From NCBI GenBank assembly GCA_018343915.1, contig JABRWF010000005.1, positions 1,647,001-1,711,000 on the forward strand: a stretch of DNA of 64,000 bases, in the 5' to 3' direction. The position numbers and the translations under genes were made by a program. The notes beneath the pieces were generated by a model. That model was not told the origin of the DNA. It did not search any database and saw only the letters and a program-made list of their open reading frames with translations. This DNA comes from Agroathelia rolfsii (Eukaryota; Basidiomycota; Agaricomycetes; Amylocorticiales; Amylocorticiaceae). Of the stretch, positions 24,810 through 37,932 are shown one piece after another; position 1 is the first letter of the stretch, and each line of letters opens with the position of its first letter.

Positions 24810-25647
24810 ATGTCGTCGCAAATAACAATGCTCGGCCTTAATCTCACTCGCTCACGCGCATTTCATCCTGGGAGGACATTCTCTGCAAGCCGCTTCCTGA
24901 CACCGCGTCATTTCTCCTCTTCAATGCCACGAGCTGAATTTCATTTCGATACTCACCACTTCGTCCAACGGTTGGAGCGCGAGGGCTTGAACCGTGCCCA
25001 AGCAGAAGGAATTATGTCTGCCATGGCGGAGGTGATCGACGAAAGTATTCGGAATATGACCGCCAACATGGTCACAAAGGCTGATCAGGAAAAGGTCTGT
25101 CAATCACAATTCGCACTTCTATTCTGAGACCTCGATTGCCGATACTTCAATATGGCAAAAGCATCATTACACACAACAAGTCGATTTCGCACAAATCAAG
25201 TCAGAACTGCAGCTCATGGAGAAGAACGATTTGGCCATGATTAAAGCCGAGAACGAAAGGCTGGCTCAGGATGTCGAGAAGCTCAAGCAACGTTTGCGTG
25301 AAGAAATCAACCGTACGCAGGCAGGTGTCCGTCTGGACCTGAATCTGGAAAAGGGTCGAATGCGAGAGCAGAGTAGCGGTCAAGAACTCAAAATCAAGGA
25401 AGTCGACACCAGGATAGAGCAGGAGATTGCAAGCCTAAGAACGGCTATTCAGTCAAGCAAGGTATGTTTTGAGCACCGAAACAATTGCAAATGTCTAATG
25501 ACAATTAAAGGCAACTACTCTTCAATATCTCGTTGGTTTTGGTGAGTTATCTTTTCCCATTTCCTTTCTTATGTATGCACTTATCACGCATGAATAGTCA
25601 CCGGTTGTTCGGCGCTGCTCATGGCATACCTCCGCTTCCGTGTCTAA
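24810..25647 (+). CDS. Mitochondrial coiled-coil protein, DUF1640 (FMP32/MCUR1/CCDC90) family
   Basis: Exons: 24810-25094, 25162-25461, 25511-25541, 25598-25647, giving 221 aa. The first ~45 residues are basic, Ser-rich and hydrophobic (RAFHPGRTFSASRFL), a mitochondrial presequence. The family hallmark is at about 52-80: FHFDTHHFVQRLEREGLNRAQAEG. A long coiled coil follows (KNDLAMIKAENERLAQDVEKL and beyond). A single C-terminal membrane helix, TTLQYLVGFVTGCSALLMAY, ends in LRFRV. Yeast Fmp32 and animal MCUR1 share this head-neck-anchor plan in the inner membrane. Reported roles include calcium-uniporter scaffolding and complex IV assembly; which applies here is unknown. The ends of this gene and GUK1 are only 101 nt apart. 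Confidence 0.92.
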
Positions 25648-25748
25648 AATCGGTTCAAATCGCGCATCTCCAAGATACCTTTACCATCATAGCATCTAAT
25701 ACACAGCAAGCATTACAGCAATATTTTTTCGAACCATGTTCCTAATAC

Positions 25749-26472
25749 CTAATCGTCTAGAGGTGGCATTCTGTCGCCTTGTATTCTTTCTCCCACAGCG
25801 ACCTGCTTGAAGAGTGTATAGGCGCGATCGAGATCATCATTAACGATAACGAGATCATGCACTTGCGGGCCTCGAGCATACTCAATCTCGCGCAGAGCAG
25901 TCGTCAATCTCTTCTGGATGGCATTCTCGTCGTCCGTACCGCGGCCCCTGAGACGCTCGCGCAGGGTCTGCATGTTGGGTGGAGAGATGAACAGATACAC
26001 AGGATTGAGGCTTGTCTCCTTAATTTGACGGACGCCCTGCGACATAACCCTGGTACTCCATACGTGATTCTAGGCCTGCCGAAGCGATACACGCACCTGT
26101 GCCTCGATGTCGAGTATGCAACGACGACCTGCCGCGGCGACGCTTTGCACAGCAGCAATGGAGGTGCCGTAGTAGTTACCGCTGAATTCAGCATGTTCAA
26201 TGAAGGCACCTTGACCTATCAACTCCCGGAAACGTTCTTTTGTTGTGAAGTGGTATGCGACGCCATCTTGCTCCCCCGGCCTAGGCGAACGAGTAGTGTC
26301 TATCAATAAATCATTAATGGTCGTTGAATGAGCACCAGTAGCAGTATCCTATATACACACGAGAAACGCTGAAGCCGAATTTGTCGGGGAATTCTTTGAA
26401 GAGGCGCTGGAGCAGCGTGCTCTTGCCAGTGCCTGACGGGCCTGAAATAACGAGCGGGCGAATGAAGTCCAT
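25749..26472 (-). CDS. GUK1: Guanylate kinase
   Basis: Phosphorylates GMP (and dGMP) to GDP with ATP, an essential step in guanine nucleotide supply. Exons in coding order: 26472-26361, 26299-26097, 26036-25749, giving 200 aa, the typical length. The P-loop GPSGTGKST is at 11-19. The GMP-binding region has [27 protein letters not shown] and the lid. DIEAQGVRQI and the PVYLFISPP strand follow. The last third carries the adenine-site region [17 protein letters not shown]. All expected catalytic features are visible. Its product GDP is needed to make GDP-mannose, the substrate of the transporter at 893-2458, a biochemical rather than regulatory link. Confidence 0.97.
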
Positions 26473-26838
26473 GGCAGTCCCAAGGAAAGGAGTGAGAAAT
26501 ATAGCAATGTCTCCGGCTGATGCATCCGGGAACGGCTAATCCGGATTGCCCTAAAATAGCAAGTGTGATGTGTGGCATGCTGCCATATGTGGAGAAACGC
26601 TTCCAAAAACGGCTAATCACCAGGCGAAATCGCCGTCCCTGATTCATATGGCAAGTGACTGACGGGGCCAATGTGAGCTTTCAGTTCGTTGCTTTACTTA
26701 TTTCTGTCCCTCCTCGCTAGTCTGCCCCAGGCGCCCTCGCTGCAGACCATTCCCTTTGTGCTCTGGCTTTGACCCGCTCTTTTTGTCTCTCTTCTCTCTA
26801 TCGCATACTCGTAGTTTTCTAATTCCCTGCTGTTCTCC
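26473..26838. promoter_or_regulatory. Shared upstream region, GUK1 / STK32-like kinase
   Basis: 366 nt between divergent starts. The side nearest the kinase ATG is C/T-rich over roughly 26750-26835. Confidence 0.5.
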
Positions 26839-28617
26839 ATGGGCAACGCTTGCTGTCGACCCACTGTTAGTCTGCAATGCAACTGTTCTTCACCGCTTTC
26901 CTGACTTGAGAGTGATGTTACTCTCTCTCACTCCCTTTCAGCCTATTGATTTTGATGGCGATACCAATCTCTTTCATTTCGCTCTTCTGAGGAGCGTCGG
27001 CAAGGGCGCTTTTGGCAAGGTATAAAAGATTTCAGCAACCTGTTACTTCATCCTATGAACCAAAGCTTGTTAGGTCCGAGTCGTACAGCATAAGCAAACA
27101 AAGGAGCTTTATGCACTCAAGTACATCAACAAGTCGAAATGTGTCAAGATGCGTGCAGTGGCCAACGTTATACAGGAAAGAAGATTGCTTGAAGAGGTAT
27201 TGTTTATATGTCCTGCTTTCCCTGTTCAAGGTTAACTGACATACTTTTCTTTTGCTTCCTGAGCTAGATTGACCACCCATTCGTTGTGAACATGCGATAT
27301 GCCTTCCAAGACGACGAGAACTGCTTCTTCGTCCTGGACCTTATGCTGGGAGGAGATTTACGCTGTGAGATCGGAACAAATGTTTCATTACATGCCTATT
27401 TGTTTACGCATCGCCTCAGTTCATCTTGAAAGACTTTCTCGTCTATCAGAGGAGACAGTTCGGTTTTATGTAGCCGAGGTGTCTTCTGCCCTCATGTTCC
27501 TACATGACCATAAGATAATGCATCGGTGGGCGCCTATTCCTTGCTGGCTGTGAGATGCAAAAATTAATAATAACCTTTCATTGATCCGCCAGGGATATCA
27601 AGCCCGACAACATTTTATTGGACGAGCGAGGACACGCCCACTTGACCGATTTCAACATTGCTGTGCACTATTCTGACCGCCGGCCGTTGCACGGTGTGGC
27701 TGGCAGCATGGCATACATGGCCCCAGAAATCCTCAACAAGCGTGGATATACGTACACGATTGACTGGTGGTCACTTGGAGTTGTTGCTTATGAACTCATC
27801 TTTGGAAGAAGGCCATTCCGCGGCAAGACAAATACTGACCTGACTCATAATATCAGCAGGGAAAGTCTGCGCTTCCCCGAGGACGTGCATGAAAAATGCA
27901 GTCGGGCGGGCATCAGATTCATCCAGGGGGTAGGTTGCTTATTCTGGGTTAAAGTGACGTCACTTCGCTGGTCATGAGCTTATATCCTTTTTGGGAATCA
28001 TGTTTTTAGCTTTTAGATAGGGATCCTTCCAAGAGGTTGGGATGTAAGACGAACGGAGAGGGCTTTGGAGAAATTCTTCGACATCCCTGGTTGCAGGAAA
28101 CTGACTGGGCTGCTCTTGACCGCAAGGAGCTTCAAGCGCCCTTCGTACCTGATGTTTGTCATGGATTTCATCAGCATTTTTTGATCTTTTTCTAATGCCT
28201 CCTTCACCAGTCGCACAAGGCCAACTTTGATGCCGCGCACGAATTGGAGGAGCTTCTACTGGAGGATAACCCTCTCAAGGCGAAGCAACGCAAGGTCCAG
28301 GATCCCAGCACATTGAGCGCGGAATATCAACAGATGGAGAATCAGTGAGTGATACTGTTATCGATCTCCTTTTTAACATGGCTATCTAACTGCGGTACAG
28401 ATTTGCTTTGTACGATTTCACGAAGATGAAGAGAAGGTCATATTACCCAGAAAACGCCACCACCACCGTCACGTCTTCCTTGCCTTCGCGGCCTGTCACG
28501 CCCAGCACCAACCAGCTCGAGAATGACGAGCGGATACACGTCTCGCCTGACGACGACGCGGGCGAATCTGATCCGAATGTGGGCACCGAGCGTTATTTGG
28601 AGAAGGAGTACCAATGA
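26839..28617 (+). CDS. AGC-type Ser/Thr kinase, STK32/YANK-like
   Basis: Exons: 26839-26865, 26942-27019, 27074-27196, 27268-27364, 27420-27525, 27593-27929, 28010-28153, 28211-28344, 28401-28617, giving 420 aa. The 27-nt first exon encodes MGNACCRPT: Gly2 fits N-myristoylation and Cys5-Cys6 palmitoylation, so a membrane-bound kinase is expected. Kinase features are the Gly-rich loop GKGAFGKV (about 29-36), the ATP Lys in YALKYINK (about 51), HRDIKPDN (143-150) and SMAYMAPE. The metal motif reads DFN instead of DFG, which is the normal state in STK32/YANK kinases. The C-terminal tail (about 330-420) is polar and Ser/Pro-rich after NFDAAHELEELLLEDNPLK. Its substrates in fungi are unknown to me. 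Confidence 0.95.
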
Positions 28618-29469
28618 TCCTGCGTCGTCTTTCTCCTTTGGTCTTCGCTATTGCCATTCGCTCTGATTCCGGCCGAAGCTCCTCCTACTTGGCTTATGCG
28701 AACCTCTTTTTTCCCCTTTGGGATGTATCGGCCACGGACAAGAGAAGGAAGGCGAGGTTGCATTTGTTTTTCTTGGTTTTTGTTTAAGTAACTATACCGG
28801 CAACGGCATGGATAAGCTCTTTCCCTCCCCCCCTTTGCTATTGCACTTCATGATCATCAAAGATACCAGGGCGTGTATGGGGTTTCCTTTCGTCATCTAA
28901 CCCTATATTTTCCTTCTTCCCTACTACTGCTGTTTCTTGCCTATTGCTACTCCATCGTTTATGCACCCTTTTCCCCTCTCTGCCAGTGGTAGTAGTTGTG
29001 TCCTCTTTTCTTTCTGGTTATAACCTATATGACCCTAATGTTTTCTTTTCACATCTTTGGTGTAGGAAGTTGATCCATTCTTTTTTCTCTCCTCTCTCTC
29101 TATATATTTCAGCTACTAGCAACTCGCTGATCAGTGTGGATATATGCGTGCGTAGGCACGGCAAGAATAAAATACCTATACGTATTAAACCATGTTAGTT
29201 TGGGAGAAGGGAACAGTGTCGTACACATGCATGCAACAATATTAAACTACAATCATTCAACTATTCATTCATGAGAAAAATCTCGATGCGTTATGAACCA
29301 GGCGAGCATTGGTGGTATGTTGTCGTAGCTAACATGTAAGAGAAATATGATTGTCCATTTGCGTTCTGTTGCACATACAAACAGTTCATGATTTGACTAC
29401 AAGTCTATGCAGTGACAAAACAGTTAAAAGTACAAGAGGCACCAAGAAAAAAGTGAAAGGGGCGTTTAT
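28618..29469. other. Tail-to-tail intergenic region after the kinase
   Basis: Strongly T/C-rich from 28.6 to 29.1 kb on the + strand, consistent with a long kinase 3' UTR. No gene recognised. Confidence 0.5.
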
Positions 29470-30860
29470 TCACATGAGTGAGAAACCACCAAAGTCCAAG
29501 AACGCCTCCTGGATGGAAAGTTTACGTACGACGAGCGCCTCGACGATGAGTCGAGGCTCGCATCGATCGTTGTTGCTGATATGAGCCGTGGCGGTAGTAA
29601 CAGACGTTACCGTCGCGAGGTCCAAATCGTTATTCATCGCAATGACATCACTTTTGTTGTGGGGAGCCTGATCTCCATCGACAAGAGGGGCGCATACCAC
29701 CTCGTGCGGGTCCGCTCGTTCAACACTCACACTAAGCCCTTCGAGCTGCTGTGCGAGTTCGTTCGCGGCGGCTTCATCACTGTCATGAGGATTGATATTG
29801 TTCGGAACGTCCTTGTTTGTCTTCGGATCATTCTTAAGGTCCAGAGACACCTGGACTTGCGTGAGCAGCGCCTGACGCTTCGCATCACGGTTTTTATCTC
29901 GAGCAAATCTTTTGTTGCTGTTCCTTACCCTCCTATCGCCCGGAAGCGGCGAAGCTATGTCGGGATTGCGCCGTGGAGGCTTAGGCCCACTACCGCGTTT
30001 CTCGGTGTGGTGAGAGGCCATCTGTTTGAGAGGAGCTCGTACACGGTGTGGACGGGGCTTGTACACCTCGTTGATCTCGAGGGGGATCGACTCTGTTCTG
30101 TCTTCATCTGGCTCGAGGTCCATACTAAACACAGCGATGCCGGCAGCTTCGTCTGTGGATATCAATACCGCCTCAGTGGACTCGGACAGCTGCTCCTCCT
30201 CGAAGTCTGTGAGGTCTGTAGCCGATGCATCTCTGCTATCTGTCTCAGCTTCCGTCGTGGAGCCTAGCGCGTCATCCGAGTCCCGGCTCTGTACCGAGGA
30301 CGCAAGCGAGCCAAACGATGCCATCTTAAGACGCCTGGTACCATTGCGTACGTTGCAGGGGCCATGGTCCACGTTTGTCTTGACAGAAGTAGATGTAGTA
30401 GCCGTTTTGCCCATCATAATCGCAGGCACCTCGACCTCTTTGATGATGATGACAGACGCGCCGATTTCTCCCGCCATCATCTCCAGTGTCTCAATAGACT
30501 GCTCGAGTTCGGCGCGTGGTAGACCGACGAGTGCGCCCGAATCGGCAACACCGATTTCGTAGTAGGCTTGGCCGCCACCTTCGAGCAGGCGCCATTTGAG
30601 CTGTGTTACAAGTCTCGCAAAGCGTGCGGGGGAAGGGGAGAGGAGTTGCAGTTTGTATTCGACATTGCCCTGTCGCCATTTGTTATTCAAAATCAGTCAT
30701 ACAAAGGTATGGAAGACAAAGTGCTCAGAGCAACATCTACCTCTTCAACCTCTGGGACTAGCTTGGGTATTGCCTTAACAGACGGCGGGGTAGATATCAG
30801 CACGTCCCATGGGGAATTGGAACGTGGGCCCGCCTCGTCAAAGTCATCCTCTCCGAACAT
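29470..30860 (-). CDS. GTPBP1/2-type N-terminal module protein lacking the GTPase domain
   Basis: Two exons (30860-30741 and 30669-29470) encode 439 aa. Residues about 36-125 match the segment that precedes the G domain in GTPBP1/GTPBP2: PEVEEGNVEYKLQL, VTQLKWRLLEGGGQAYYEIG, DSGALVGL and MMAGEIGASVIIIKE. In GTPBP1/2 an EF-Tu-like GTPase follows. Here it is absent: no P-loop (only a lone MGKT), no DxxG and no NKxD. The rest is low-complexity, with an acidic Ser/Thr-rich block (about 175-245) and a basic Arg/Lys-rich block (about 255-315). A role in translation or RNA surveillance can be guessed from GTPBP1/2, but the sequence does not show one. The start at 30860 is chosen because splicing from it restores the conserved VEEGNVEYKL junction. 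Confidence 0.82.
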
Positions 30861-31365
30861 GGAATTGCTAGTACTCTCGGAACTGTGTGAATGGGGATCA
30901 AGTGGTGGATATATGTGCGAAAAGTCTAGTTTGAGTGGATATATGCGGTATATTTATGCGTATATTCGCGGAATCATTGCAGTTGGTGGGAAGAGTTAGG
31001 TAGAGCTGGTGGTAGTAGTGTTAGGAAAGTACGAGTCATTGCGACGAAGAGCAGTGCTGGCATAAGCAGCGCTGCTGGAGGGTATTTCCATATATGGGCA
31101 ATTGTCACTTACACCTTCGACTCGAAATGACAAAATCGTCATTGCGACGTACTGCTCGATTTTTCGCCATAAAATCAGTGCTGTAAATAATACCACGACC
31201 TAAACTGGCCCTTTTATGGCCGGTAGAAAATTGGAGATGAAAACAGTAGTGAAAATAAAGCGGGCAGGTCACGTTCCTCGGCGTCTTTGGACCCCGTTTC
31301 GGTCAGCAGCAGCCTGAGCAAACACCTCACACCATTGTCCTTTTCATCGTTGCCTCACCACAACA
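30861..31365. promoter_or_regulatory. Shared upstream region, GTPBP-module gene / E2 gene
   Basis: 505 nt between divergent starts; no further coding sequence seen. Confidence 0.4.
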
Positions 31366-32562
<1,197 letters not shown>

Positions 32563-32741
32563 TCCCGGGGGATTGATGTTGGCTATCAAATATGCATTTA
32601 TCTGTATATACTTTGTGATTGAATATGGCTCTACTGTTATACATAATGTAATATTCTGATGACGAAATGGTGATTTGCTTCCATTGCAAATATTTTGAGT
32701 CGTTTCAACTCCGATCACAAGAAATTCCTTTCTGTTTTGCA

Positions 32742-35700
32742 ATGGCTCGCAGTCTCAAACGCAAGCGCAACGATGGACAGCAAAATGCAATAGCCAAGGT
32801 GGATAGCATCAATATTTAAACATGTATTCTTGTTTTCTTGATGCTCATGGACTCTGTAAAGAAACGACAGGCCACACCTGGTGAAGATGAATTCGACTAT
32901 TTCGAAGACCTGGAAGCTGGCGACGTCGACATGGACCCTGGCAGCCCTGAAGCTGACGATGCTGTAAACAACGGAAACACAGAGGATGAAGAGCAAGATG
33001 ATGAAGAGGAATGGGAAGGTATAGGTATTGCAGACGGTACCACCCAGATCGCAAGCACAGACCCGTCCGGCAAGAAAAAGCACGCTGGGCAGCCCACGGG
33101 CACCGAGCTGAGAGTGATCAAAGACGCCAGCGATCTATACCTTTCCAGCACGTTCAAACTGCAGGTGCGTATTGCTTTCGTCATTGTTTTCTCGCATGCT
33201 GATATTTTTCCACACAAGTAGATCGACGAGCTATTGCCAAATGTTAGACCAAAGCCGTCTCGCATTCCACCGCTGGAACGGGCACTGTTTGCTCTTCATA
33301 CGCTCCTGTCTTCTTTGCCCTCGGTTTCCGCACAACATCCACTTGTTGCTGCCAAAGCTCTCTCTAAAAAGGGCGTCTCAACACCTTACCCACTCCCGCA
33401 GCCCACAGAAGATACAAACTGGACGGTTGCCTTCGAAAAGCCGTCTGACATCACCGTCGTAGGCAGTTGGGGCAACAAAATATCTGTCAAGGGCAAGGAT
33501 GGGCGGAAGTTTGGTATTGATGTTGCAGTTGAAATGCCAGAGGTGCGGCGAAGCTTGAATACCACCGTATCTCTTGAGAACATTAATAAACGAGAATCGG
33601 CTTTTCTTTCTTTCTTTCTAAATAGGATCTCTTTCAAGAGAAAGACTATCTCAATGGTAGATTCTTCCACAAAAGGGCATTTTATCTTGCCACAATTGCT
33701 GCTGCCATGATCAGTCCCAAGTCGGGTCTGAAGATGGATGCGCTTTATGATTCGGCGCAGGATGACCCACGACTGACGGTTCTCGTACTGCGGCCTCAAA
33801 ATGGTATGTTTCATACCGTGGCTCTTTTCGTTTCATTACGCATATTTCCTCACTGACAATCTTCTCCCAGATGGTCAACCCCACGACTACACAAAACTAA
33901 ATGCTGAGATACGCATCATTCCAACTCTTCCCGCATCCTCACCCATTCCCCTCCACCGCCTTTCTCCCTCACGCAGCAACATCCGTATTTCATCCTCTTC
34001 TGAATCACAACAAAACCAGTCCTCGGCGACACCCCTGTACAATACCACACTTTTACTTTCTCTAACACCTAAACCGTGGTTACTCTCCACATATAACCTC
34101 AAGCAAGAAGTAGCAGCTTTCGCCGATGCTCTTGCTCTTCTCCGGATATGGTCCAACCAGCGTGGTTTCAGCGATGGCTTGCGTCTGTCCGTGCACGGTT
34201 TCCAAGGTCGAGAAGTGCTCTGGTCCGCCTTACTGGACACCCTAATTCATGGCGAAGAACAGCATGTCTCGGGCAGAAAAGGGTCAGGTTCTCGGCAGAA
34301 GCCTGTTGGTCGTGGGTTAAGCTCGTATCAATTGTTCAAAGCCGCGCTGGATCTGCTCTGTAGGTTGTGTCTACCCATCTTTCTAAAAACTTCTCTGAAT
34401 TATTCGCTTTTGGCACAGCGAGACGGGACTTCGGAAAAGATCCTTTAATCACTAAAAGCAAGGGCGAAACGGGCGCCAGATTTGCTCTTGAAGAATATTC
34501 TGCTCACCATGAGGCGGTGCTCGTTGATTCTACATCTTTTGTGAATGTATTAAGTGGTGTGCCGCTTAGCTCCTTGGAGACTGTAAGGACGAAAACCCGT
34601 TTCCAATCCGGCTTTATCTGAATATCAACCCTCTCTTCCACAGCTCATGCACGAGGCAAAAAAGACATTAGAAACATTAAACGCACCCTCGAGCCCATCT
34701 CACGATCCATTCGCAGAAGTCTTTCTCAAGGACAAGCGGGACCTCTTCACGCGGTTCGATACCGTCCTGCGGGTCGACCTTACTGGTGCTCAGTTCCGCA
34801 ACGCATCCGTATCGGCTGTTCTGGACTATGGATCGACCTCGAATGCGCTCCTGAATGATATCTCCTCCGTTCTCCGTCGCGGACTGGGCAACCGCACCAA
34901 ATGTACCACGATCCTCCGTCCATCGACGGACGTTCGGCCGTTGACACAAACACATCCATCTTCACCGTCGATAATCTACATCGGCCTTGTGCACGATCCT
35001 GAGAACGCGTTCCGTCTTGTCGATCATGGGCCTGCCGCTGCCTCCTCGGAGACTGCGCAGGATGCGGCCGCCTTACAGGAGTTTCGAGACCTCTGGGGGA
35101 GCAAGGCAGAGCTGCGCCGCTTCAAAGATGGGCGAATCATCGAGAGTGTGATTTGGGATGTCAAGACGTCTGACGAACGTGCCCAGATCCCGACTATGAT
35201 CGTCAGGCATCTTCTATGGCATCATTTTGGCCTTGGTGAGGATAGTAGCAGCAACGAAGTAGTCATGGCTTGGCAGGATGCGTTCGATGGTGTGTTAAGG
35301 CTGCCCGCAGACGTCGTCAGGCTGCGTCAGACAGGAGCAGTTACAGTCGGGTTCAAAGGCGCCATGAGTGCTTTTGATGCGCTTGCTAAGGCGATCAAGG
35401 CGATAGAAGGGCCATTGTCAGTGTTGAGCGTTAGCCCCGTATCCGAGCATCTGCGATACATGGGTGCGCTGCAGCCGCTACCCCGGCCTCCATCGTCATC
35501 CTCAGGTGTGATATCCGTACCTCATTCGGCGACATACTATCCCAGCATGGATATCATCATTGAATTCGAACATTCTTCACGATGGCCGGACGACCTACGA
35601 GCCATCCAAAAGATGAAGCTCGCCTTTTTCGAAAAGATGGCGCGAGATTTGATGACGACCATGCCAGGCACGCAAGTGGACGTCGTCCTTGCCGACAAGC

Positions 35701-37083
35701 TGGGCGTACCCGACATCCAGGACCGGTCCTTCCTAAGCATCGTTACCCCCGACGGATGGGCATTCCGTGCGCGCATCTGGCTCGAACGCGAGGCGGTGCT
35801 CTTGGATCGTATGCTTGAAACAAAGCCTGCGTTAGTACGACTATATCACGGTGGGGAGTTGTCTCCTGCGGAACGCAAGGACGCCGAGGCTGCGAAGGAG
35901 GTGTATATGAGGAGGTTCATCCATGCACCTAGGCACCATCGTGCTATTGCGTCGCTTAACCACAAGTTTTCGGCATTCTCTGGTACCGTTAGACTGGTCA
36001 AGCGGTGGTTGGCGGCGCATTGGGTGTCCTATGGACATGTACGGGAGGAGGCTATCGAGATTATCTGTGCGCATGTTTATCTTCGCTATGGATCGCAATC
36101 GCACTCGATACCGGTGAGCAAGGAGCATGGTTTTGCGAATGTCGTCGCCTTCCTCAAGGAATGGAAGTGGGAAGATGAATTATTTGTGCCACTGTACGAT
36201 GAAGAGCAACAGCCCCCCGCACAAATGGACAAGGACATCGCTGTCAAGGGAGGTGGTGCCAAGGGTGTATGGACGGTTTCTACACAGTTTGATCCGAGTG
36301 GACGGATATGGACGTCGGAAGGGCCCGAGCTTGTGTCTGCGCATCGTATACAGGCCTTGGCCAAGGCGACATATGAGAGTCTTCAGGATATCGAGAATGG
36401 AGGACTCAATGTCCAGGTAAATACCATCACTTCTTTTATGGATATTCCGACTGATATGTTTACTAACTTTGAAATAGGCTCTGTTCACGCATCCAACAAA
36501 CGATTATGAGTTCATCATCCACTTGGACAAGTCTGTTTTGCCACGATATTTCCACAATATTAGTGCGGATTCGTCGGTATGGCAAGGCAAGGGCAAGTAC
36601 GCCAACCTACGCGGCCAACTCAATGGCCAAAAGAACGAAGAATCATGGCCCGACTTTGACCCGGCCGCTATGCTGTTCGATGATATTGATGTACGATCGA
36701 TTTCGTTAGATTCTCAGAAAGGAGGCTAATTTATTGTTTTTCTATTTTTCTATATAGATGGCATATGCGGATACACTAAAATTATTCTGGGACCCTTATG
36801 GCGGCGATCAGATTGGCGCCGTTTGGGATCCCTCACTGAAAAACTCCAAGCCGTTCAGGGTATTTGGCGGGTTTAATTCTGTCCCGATTCCTAAGGTGCC
36901 GATTCCGATCTTTTGTTAATACTTTCACCTCATGCTCATGCATATCTATTCCAGAACGATGGAAAAGACAAGGGCAAAGAGAAGGAGAACAGCGCTCTCG
37001 TTTCGCTCAATCGTGCCGCAGTATTAGCAGAGATTGACAGGATTGGCTCGGGCTTGGTGAAAAAGATCACTGTTCAGTCATAA
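32742..37083 (+). CDS. UTP22: U3 snoRNP protein Utp22 (NOL6/Nrap family)
   Basis: SSU-processome component (UTP-C module with Rrp7) required for 18S rRNA maturation in the nucleolus. Exons: 32742-32798, 32862-33164, 33222-33542, 33626-33803, 33871-34359, 34419-34582, 34644-36416, 36478-36690, 36758-36895, 36955-37083, giving 1254 aa, in the range of the family. It begins with a basic stretch (KRKRN) and an acidic one, then the Nrap repeats of nucleotidyltransferase-like folds. Recognisable parts are DITVVGSWGNKI, YLNGRFFHKRAFYLA, LWGSKAELRRFKDGRIIESV, HHRAIASLNHKFSAFSGTVR and LFWDPYGGDQIGAVWDP. It follows the E2 gene on the same strand by 179 nt. With BFR2 and the Ifh1-like gene it makes three probable ribosome-synthesis genes in the window. 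Confidence 0.96.
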
Positions 37084-37932
37084 GGGTGTATATCTGTCAT
37101 TGTCTTTTTCATACTTCTATTTTGGTTCAAGGTAGAATAAAAAGAGACCTGTGATCAAATCACTGATACGGTCCCAGATCAAGGTTTTCCCCAGTTAATT
37201 AGCCTCCTCAACGTATCCAGTAAGAGTCGGCGTTGTCTCCGGATGGCGCCTATCAAACTATGCTGACCGCTGAATGCGCTGAGCTCTTAGCTCTGCTTAA
37301 GTTCCTTGTGACCTTGTTTTCAAAACGGCAGTGTGATTCTATCCATAGATTATCACATCCACCAATCACACGACTCACAGAAGTGTGTCAAGGGCCTTGT
37401 GGAACGAACCAACCGACCACAAGGCTTGAAGACAGGCATTGTCTTTCCATGTGGTAAGCAGGTTCTTTCGGTCCTGTTCAGCGAAAGATGTGTTGAGTCT
37501 GCATGCATATGCGACGGACGTGAGGATAGAGGATCTTATCTGAAATTCGTTAAAAAATCAGGCGAAGACCAGTAGTCAATGGCATGTCATATTCACCTGC
37601 ATCGACGACGATTATTAACGTAAATTTTGAAGAGTAGAAATAAATAAAACGAAAAAAGGTTTAGCTGAGATCAAAGTCATTGCGATGTATTCGTATATCA
37701 AAGCTAGTCTATGTCCAAAAGGATATAGACCTCTCTCAGTAGTAAACGTTTAAATGCTAAATACTCCAAAAAAAAACTGATTATACTATGTTACAAAAAA
37801 AAAAAACTAGCAATTACTACAGTGTGCACGAAATAAAATGCGCATATATACTGTCGAGACACCATATCCTCCCTTCCAAGTCATGGGTATATGCAGAACC
37901 ATCATTACATCATCATTATGGACCAGCACAAT
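37084..37932. other. Tail-to-tail intergenic region, UTP22 / seven-helix gene
   Basis: AT-rich, with poly-A runs at about 37768-37806. No gene seen. Confidence 0.5.

Noticed and set aside
25650..25665. GGTTCAAATCG, resembling a tRNA B box
   Set aside because: No matching A box or cloverleaf around it; it lies at the stop codon and 3' flank of the FMP32-like gene.
29581..30562. Long + strand frames opposite the GTPBP-module gene
   Set aside because: Antisense shadows; the minus-strand exon carries the recognisable GTPBP sequence.
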